Shown: in pieces, positions 59,053 through 64,000 of the stretch
Position numbering within the stretch: the stretch's first letter is position 1
How the letters are laid out: every line of letters starts with the position of its first letter
NCBI GenBank assembly: GCA_947243795.1
Contig: OX365929.1
Span: forward strand, 62,001 to 126,000
Reading direction: 5' to 3'
Length of the DNA: 64,000 bases
Source: Saccharomyces uvarum
Taxonomy: Eukaryota; Ascomycota; Saccharomycetes; Saccharomycetales; Saccharomycetaceae
Notes under the pieces: model-generated
Told to the model about the DNA's origin: nothing
The model's database searches: none
Seen by the model: only the letters and a program-made list of their open reading frames with translations
Program-made: the position numbers and the translations under genes

Positions 59053-61275
59053 ATGTGTGCTAGTCTAATTGACAAGGGAATGGATGATGCTGGTGGGGCT
59101 CTACAAAAAAGCCACGATGGCTCTTGCAACGAAGGTGAAGATGTACTTCAGAGCAGTAAATCGATGCCCGTTGACGAGAAAAGTCTATTACAGTCTCCCA
59201 CAATGATCAACATGTGCGAGTTTCTGCAAGACGATGAAGTTGCTGACGGCGAGAAATTCGTGGTGCCTGTTGAGACGACAATTACTGCGGAAACAGGTGT
59301 GGGAAGCGTGGACGATGAAGTTGCCGATGACGAGAAACTCGTGGTGCCTGTTGAGACGACAATTACTGCGGAAACAGGTGTGGGAATCGTGGACGATGAA
59401 GTTGCCGATGACGAGAAACTCGTGGTGCCTGTTTCGACGACGATTACTGCGGAGACAGGTTTGGGAAGCGTAGAGTCCAATCAGGCCAAAGCAACTGATC
59501 GGAGGAATCGCATCATTGCGTTAGATATTTTAGAAGGTACTTATACAGAGATACCGTATAAGGAGTTCGCAAATTTCTTGGGGAATGAAGGCAACCACCC
59601 AATTTTAACTGCGTTTATAAGATTATTGGATCCCTTACCACTATCGTTGTTGGAGGCACTTTTCAATCTATCGCAAAGTATATATTTCATTGCAGAAGCC
59701 CAGAATATTGACCGAATACTGGAGTGCTTGAGTACAGAATGGATAGCGTGTCATCCGAACACCCATTGGAAATCAAGCTATAAGTTATGTCACATTGTTT
59801 TATTTTCTTTGTTAATTTTGAATTCAGATCTGCATAATGATTCTCTAATCGACCATAAAAAGAGTAAATTTTCTATGGTTGCGTTTATCAATAATACGAT
59901 GAGAGCATTGAGAGAAGAGAGCGAATTTGAAAAATTGCAAATCTCTTCCGGTGAACATCTGATTATCGACGAACTTTCAGAATACTACAAGAAGTTAATT
60001 GACAACCCATTACCGCTGTATATGGAATCCAGAACATCAACAGTTACATCCGACTACGATTTTTCTTTGGACAGATTTTCTACTTTGGGATCGCGAGAAT
60101 ATGGTTCATCAAATCTGCGTACTATGAGTTCTAGTTCCGCTACCCTTTATTCCAGAGATCCTCATGTCTCTATACGAGAAGTGAGCGCAAAATCAAATAG
60201 AAACTTTCATAATAATAAGCCCTTGCAGAGACTTTACTTTAAGGAACCATTTGACAAAGATTTAATTGCCGACGGCGAATCTAGTTGGTACATAGATAGT
60301 CTGGTTTCAATGAGCAAAAAGTCACTATCAAACAGATATTCAAAGAGAGACAGAGACCAAGTAACTGCTCCGAAAGCGGCCTCTAAAAGGAACAAATCGT
60401 TTTTTGGATGGCTGAAACCATCGAAAAATAAAACTTTTGTTGACCAGACATCTCGTAATTCCTCTTTATCGTATTTGAATAAGGATTCCGAATGGGATAG
60501 AGTGAAGGTGCAGGTCAGAGAGGGCAGAATGTTCATTTTCAAAATCAAGCAATCTGTGAAGGAAGTCCTTTATTCCAGTGGGAAACACAGAGGTAGTATT
60601 GACTATTACAAAGAAATAAGTAGTTCTTATTTTGCTTATTCGTTATTTGAAGCTGAAGCACAAGTGGTGCAAGATAATATAATTATTGGCTGTGAAGCAG
60701 TAAAATCGAATGTGATCAGTAAAGATACGAAAAAGAAAAAGGGAAATTTTACTGTGAGCTTTCCTGAAGATATCAATGGTCCTGCAATCGTCTTAGAGTT
60801 TCAAACCAAAGACATTGAAGAATCTCATAAATTCATGCAGTGTATCAACTTCTGGGCGGGTAGGATTTCGGCCGTGCCCAAGACACAATTCGAACTAGTG
60901 TCTAATGAAGAATATGGGTGGAGTGACAAAATCTTTACCGATCTTACATGCCTTGATTTAAAGCAAACCACTATAAGCGAATGGAAACCACTACTAGGGT
61001 TGGAATTATTATACGAAGACTCAAAAGCTATGGAGACTAGATTGGATGATAGGCTGGAAGAATTGACACATTTCACCAAGCAGTTGGGATTATGGATAGA
61101 CAAGCATAACGAAATCAAGGATAAGCTTGTTGAAGTTTGGAGCTTTGACGAAGGCTGTTTTGAAGTGGTTATGAATAATTGGAATGCCAAATACTTGTAC
61201 ATGAATAGCCAATATAAGAAGCGACTTAGTTATTTAAAAGCTTTACAGAAAGCCATGGAGTCTGTCCCGTTCTAG
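59053..61275 (+). CDS. YEL1: YEL1, Sec7-domain guanine-nucleotide exchange factor for Arf3
   Basis: A 740-residue Arf GEF that activates Arf3 at the plasma membrane at sites of polarised growth. The Sec7 domain lies at about 155-330 (ILEGTYTEIPYKEFANFLG, then LLILNSDLHND), and a PH domain at about 475-600 (DSEWDRVKVQVREGRMFIFK) with a helical tail after it. I start at ATG 59053 (MCASLIDKG) because it matches the N-terminus I recall for S. cerevisiae Yel1; an in-frame ATG 53 codons earlier exists. The protein is about 53 residues longer than the S. cerevisiae one, almost exactly two units of the 27-residue repeat at residues 60-140. Confidence 0.92.
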   Translation: MCASLIDKGMDDAGGALQKSHDGSCNEGEDVLQSSKSMPVDEKSLLQSPTMINMCEFLQDDEVADGEKFVVPVETTITAETGVGSVDDEVADDEKLVVPVETTITAETGVGIVDDEVADDEKLVVPVSTTITAETGLGSVESNQAKATDRRNRIIALDILEGTYTEIPYKEFANFLGNEGNHPILTAFIRLLDPLPLSLLEALFNLSQSIYFIAEAQNIDRILECLSTEWIACHPNTHWKSSYKLCHIVLFSLLILNSDLHNDSLIDHKKSKFSMVAFINNTMRALREESEFEKLQISSGEHLIIDELSEYYKKLIDNPLPLYMESRTSTVTSDYDFSLDRFSTLGSREYGSSNLRTMSSSSATLYSRDPHVSIREVSAKSNRNFHNNKPLQRLYFKEPFDKDLIADGESSWYIDSLVSMSKKSLSNRYSKRDRDQVTAPKAASKRNKSFFGWLKPSKNKTFVDQTSRNSSLSYLNKDSEWDRVKVQVREGRMFIFKIKQSVKEVLYSSGKHRGSIDYYKEISSSYFAYSLFEAEAQVVQDNIIIGCEAVKSNVISKDTKKKKGNFTVSFPEDINGPAIVLEFQTKDIEESHKFMQCINFWAGRISAVPKTQFELVSNEEYGWSDKIFTDLTCLDLKQTTISEWKPLLGLELLYEDSKAMETRLDDRLEELTHFTKQLGLWIDKHNEIKDKLVEVWSFDEGCFEVVMNNWNAKYLYMNSQYKKRLSYLKALQKAMESVPF
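59230..59472 (+). repeat. Three-copy 81-bp in-frame tandem repeat in YEL1
   Basis: Three head-to-tail copies begin at 59230, 59311 and 59392, each 81 bp (27 codons, consensus DDEVADDEKLVVPVETTITA then ETGVG-V). The copies differ at only a few bases. The repeat lies in the disordered stretch before the Sec7 domain. From memory S. cerevisiae Yel1 has one diverged unit here. Confidence 0.95.
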
Positions 61276-61397
61276 ACATTTAAAAATGTAAGGTTATATA
61301 AGTAAGTATAAAAATATGTACTTTGACGTGGCATTTGTCTTTTATTTACAAGGAATATTAGAAAAATTTGTAGAAAGAAACGGCAGAAAAGAAGTGA

Positions 61398-61814
61398 CTA
61401 TTTCGAGTCTGCATCATTGTTACTTGCCTGCTTTTTCTTGGCGTACTGTCTATCTAAAATAGTCCTCAATATAGCGTCTTCACCATATTCCTCTTCCTCA
61501 ATTTTCTTCCACTTTTGTTCTAGATCGGCTCTTTTACCTCTGCTTTCTTTAACTGCACGCTTTTTATTATTCAAGCTTGCCTCTTTGAGACATTTGTTCA
61601 GAGCATCCTTTTCGTTGTTACAAAGACCAAATAATCTTTTGTAGTATTCCTTTTGGTGGCACTTATCAAGCGCATTAATGAAGTCCAAACAGGCTAAACA
61701 TATAAAAAGGGAGAAAGATACAATGTTAGTAGGAAAATTCACTTAAAAATCCGAATAGCAAACAAAACCTCACTACATACAATGGAAACGCTCTGCTTCT
61801 AATTGTGGATGCAT
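61398..61814 (-). CDS. CMC2: CMC2, twin CX9C mitochondrial intermembrane-space protein, two exons
   Basis: A 109-residue twin CX9C protein of the mitochondrial intermembrane space needed for cytochrome c oxidase biogenesis. Exon 1 is 61814-61781 (11 codons plus one base, MHPQLEAERFH) and exon 2 is 61693-61398, joined at a Ser codon. The two CX9C motifs are CLDFINALDKC and CNNEKDALNKC. The C-terminal half is helical and highly charged. The 87-nt intron has GTATGT, TACTAAC and TAG. The spliced length equals the S. cerevisiae protein; the unspliced frame would start wrongly inside the intron. Confidence 0.95.
61694..61780 (-). other. CMC2 intron
   Basis: GTATGT at 61780-61775, branch site TACTAAC at 61731-61725 and acceptor AG at 61695-61694; 87 nt, in the short intron class. 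Confidence 0.95.
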
Positions 61815-61963
61815 GATGTAGTATTTTTAGTATCTCACTTTTGTCCTTTGCATCTGTTAATCAGTGGGAGCTATTGGACGCGCGGTGGTTTTTTAATAGT
61901 TGTTTTAAATTAGTTATTATGCGATATAAAAGGTGTGATACGAATATAGAGAAGAAATAAAGG

Positions 61964-62526
61964 ATGGAGGATCAACGAAAAACGATGTCAGTGAGTGGAA
62001 ACGACAAAGCTACGGTGAGGAGCGAAGATGTGGCACATTTCATGGACGAATATAAGAAGAGAAGGAAGACTCAGATGGCACGATTTTTCGGGGTCACCAT
62101 GTTTACACTTATAACGTGCAGAATGGCTATGAAAAAAATGACAACAATAAAAGGTATGCACACACACTTACTTCCAGTTGTTCACTACAAAATCCCACTA
62201 CTAACCTATCCCATTTTATAGCTCCGTTAAGTACGTTTCAAACAAACTACGCTATTCCACGCGTCCAAGCACAGACAGGAACAGGTGTGCAAGAGGGTCT
62301 TAAAAGTTCACTCATAGTGACTACGGCCATGACGTTGGGAACATTTGGCATGGGCATTACAGGAACATGTTGGAGCTGGGACGTTTCGTCGTTCCAGGAG
62401 CTGAAACAGCGCTTAGAAAGACGTGCCAACAACGAACCTGTGGTGACAAACATGCCCCTCGACAAGAGTAGCCAGCAAGTGGTGGACGCCCTGGTTGAGC
62501 CACAGAATCAGTCCCTTTGTAAATAG
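61964..62526 (+). CDS. IAI11: IAI11 (YBL059W), small mitochondrial membrane protein, two exons
   Basis: Spliced product of 164 residues, orthologue of YBL059W; the duplicate AIM11 (chromosome V) also has an intron. The function is not established, with mitochondrial location reported. Exon 1 is 61964-62153 (63 codons plus one base) and exon 2 is 62222-62526, joined at an Ala codon (G|CT), giving APLSTFQTNYAIP. Two hydrophobic segments are visible: RFFGVTMFTLITCRMAM and SLIVTTAMTLGTFGMGITG. The 68-nt intron has GTATGC, TACTAAC and TAG. It is divergent from CMC2 with 149 bp between the starts. Confidence 0.92.
62154..62221 (+). other. IAI11 intron
   Basis: GTATGC at 62154-62159, branch site TACTAAC at 62199-62205 and acceptor AG at 62220-62221; 68 nt. 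The 5' site differs from the consensus GTATGT only at its sixth base. Confidence 0.93.
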
Positions 62527-62717
62527 TGCGTATACCATAGTTGTAGTTCTAACATATTCATCGATCAGCGACGCCTCTTACCCGCTCCCGATCTCTTATT
62601 GGTGGCAAAAATCGATGGTAATAAAGAAGGGAAGGGGCTGCTGTTAGTTGCACGTCACTGTCCTCCTGGATGTTAGTAACGGGTGCGTCAATAACTCAGT
62701 AATTAAATCAGGGAAGC

Positions 62718-64000
62718 ATGGCAGAAGTACCAGATGAAACCATACAGCAGTTTATGGCATTGACCAACGTGTCGCACAACATAGCTGTGCAATACCTCTC
62801 AGAATTTGAAGATTTGAATGAGGCGATCAATTCGTATTATGCTTCTCAGGTAGATGATCAGAAGGACAGAAGGGAGGAAGCACATTGGAAAAGTCAGCAA
62901 GAAAAAGAGTCCAAGGAGGAGACTTTATCCTCTTTTGAATCTTTGAAGAAAGCCGTGGGTACGGAGAATGTTGGTGGGTCCAGTTCCAGATCAGGGTCCT
63001 CTCAGGGTAGTAATGAGCATTTGAAGAAAAAAAGCTCTACTTCCCCCGAACCAGCCAAGAACACAAGCCGCTCAGGGAGTGGCAATAACTCCAGGTTTAT
63101 GAGCTTTTCTGATATGGTAAGAGGACAGGCAGATGATGACGATGAAGACCATCCAAGAAACACTTTTGCTGGTGGTGAAACATCCGGTTTAGAAGTAACT
63201 GATCCTTCGGACCCAAATTCACTGTTGAAAGACTTATTGGAAAAGGCCAGAAGGGGTGGACAAAGCGATCTTGAAAACGAATCGCGTGATGAAAATGATG
63301 GGGAGCATGAGGATGACCCCAATCGCTTCTCTGGAAGAGGCTTTAGATTGGGTTCAACAGTGGATGCTGCTGACCAAGTGGTAGAAACTAGTGCTTCACA
63401 AGCACAACGTACAAAGCCTCAGAAGGTTACAAGAGAAATCACATTCTGGAAAGAAGGGTTCCAAGTGGCCGATGGGCCGCTTTACCGTTATGACGATCCG
63501 GCAAACAGTTTTTACTTGAGTGAGTTAAACCAGGGGAGAGCTCCATTGAAGCTACTAGACGTGGAATTTGGGCAAGAAGTTGAAGTTAATGTGTATAAAA
63601 AATTGGATGAACCATATAAGACCCCCAAGAGGAAACTGGGCGGCTTTTCAGGCCAAGGTCAAAGACTAGGATCGCCTATTCCAGGCGAGTCATTGTCACC
63701 GGTGGAAGTCGCAAAGGATGAAACCCCAATTATTGAGGAAGAATCTAAACCAAAAGAAGAACCAAAGAAGGGGGATACCTCCGTTCAAATCAGATACGCA
63801 AACGGTAAGAGAGAAGTTTTGCATTGTAATTCCACAGACACTGTAAAATCTTTGTATGATCATGTCACATCAAATGCGAATACTGACGCGTCAAGAAATT
63901 TCACTTTAAATCATGCGTTTCCTGTCAAACCAATCAATAACGATGACTCCACATTAAAGGACGCCGATCTGCTCAACTCAGTGGTCGTTCAAAGATGGAC
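62718..64000 (+). CDS. SHP1: SHP1, p47-type Cdc48 cofactor (cut at the right edge)
   Basis: 427 complete codons of a UBX-domain cofactor of the Cdc48/p97 ATPase, acting in ubiquitin-dependent degradation, autophagosome formation and Glc7 phosphatase regulation. A UBA domain opens the protein (MAEVPDETIQQFMALT, about 1-45), followed by a Ser/Glu-rich linker, the SEP domain (about 235-310, ITFWKEGFQVADGPLYRYDDP) and a UBX domain (about 355-427, TSVQIRYANGKREVLHC). The window ends after VVVQRW plus two bases of the next codon. The S. cerevisiae protein ends one residue after this Trp, so only the last base and the stop should be missing. Confidence 0.95.
   Translation, partial: MAEVPDETIQQFMALTNVSHNIAVQYLSEFEDLNEAINSYYASQVDDQKDRREEAHWKSQQEKESKEETLSSFESLKKAVGTENVGGSSSRSGSSQGSNEHLKKKSSTSPEPAKNTSRSGSGNNSRFMSFSDMVRGQADDDDEDHPRNTFAGGETSGLEVTDPSDPNSLLKDLLEKARRGGQSDLENESRDENDGEHEDDPNRFSGRGFRLGSTVDAADQVVETSASQAQRTKPQKVTREITFWKEGFQVADGPLYRYDDPANSFYLSELNQGRAPLKLLDVEFGQEVEVNVYKKLDEPYKTPKRKLGGFSGQGQRLGSPIPGESLSPVEVAKDETPIIEEESKPKEEPKKGDTSVQIRYANGKREVLHCNSTDTVKSLYDHVTSNANTDASRNFTLNHAFPVKPINNDDSTLKDADLLNSVVVQRW

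Noticed and set aside
59148-59480. A 110-codon frame opposite the YEL1 repeat with its own repeats
   Set aside because: It is the reverse strand of the three 81-bp units, so its periodicity is inherited and gives no sign of a second gene.
61398-61742. Unspliced 114-codon reading of CMC2 with a hydrophobic N-terminus
   Set aside because: The hydrophobic start is intron sequence; consensus splice sites join exon 2 to a short exon 1 and give the known 109-residue length.

Overview
The window is budding-yeast nuclear DNA from the genus Saccharomyces. Every gene, its order and its strand match the left arm of S. cerevisiae chromosome II from MRP21 (YBL090W) to SHP1 (YBL058W). The proteins are clearly not S. 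cerevisiae: compared from memory, TEL1 and AVT5 differ at roughly one residue in five, while ATG8, RPL23A and RPS8A are nearly identical. This suggests one of the more distant sister species (kudriavzevii, arboricola or uvarum/eubayanus type) rather than S. paradoxus. The sequence alone does not settle which one.

Layout. 1-12 kb: 3' end of MRP21, AVT5, TEL1 (minus, 8.4 kb), and intron-containing RPL23A. 12-31 kb: YBL086C, a 1.3-kb promoter region with a Ume6-type site, BOI1, CDC27, the GC-rich gene ALG3, Asn-rich YBL081W, PET112 and NUP170. 31-41 kb: ATG8, ILS1, SSA3, AAR2, the box C/D snoRNA snR56 and RPS8A. 41-52 kb: KTI11, AST1, PRS4, UBP13, SEF1 and PRX1. 53-64 kb: KIP1, SKT5, YEL1, CMC2 (intron), IAI11 (intron) and SHP1, which is cut by the right edge.

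The genes are ordinary, independently transcribed eukaryotic units: signalling and telomeres (TEL1), polarity and cell wall (BOI1, SKT5, YEL1), cell cycle and mitosis (CDC27, KIP1), nuclear pore (NUP170), autophagy (ATG8), translation (RPL23A, RPS8A, ILS1, KTI11, PET112, MRP21), RNA processing (AAR2, snR56), mitochondria (PRX1, CMC2, IAI11) and chaperone/ubiquitin functions (SSA3, UBP13, SHP1). Many have whole-genome-duplication partners on S. cerevisiae chromosome V, so the window is one half of an ancient duplicated block.

I saw no tRNA gene, Ty or LTR element, CRISPR array, plasmid or foreign cassette, and no undescribed multi-gene system. The points worth a second look are local: a three-copy 81-bp in-frame tandem repeat in YEL1, Gln in the conserved LSLG motif of SSA3, a Gly in place of Arg at the end of Atg8, a long hairpin just upstream of snR56 that fits an RNase III (Rnt1) processing site, a Ume6-site plus TATA module about 1 kb upstream of BOI1, a perfect 12-bp inverted repeat beside a Yap-type site in the PRX1 promoter, and strong GC mosaicism around ALG3.
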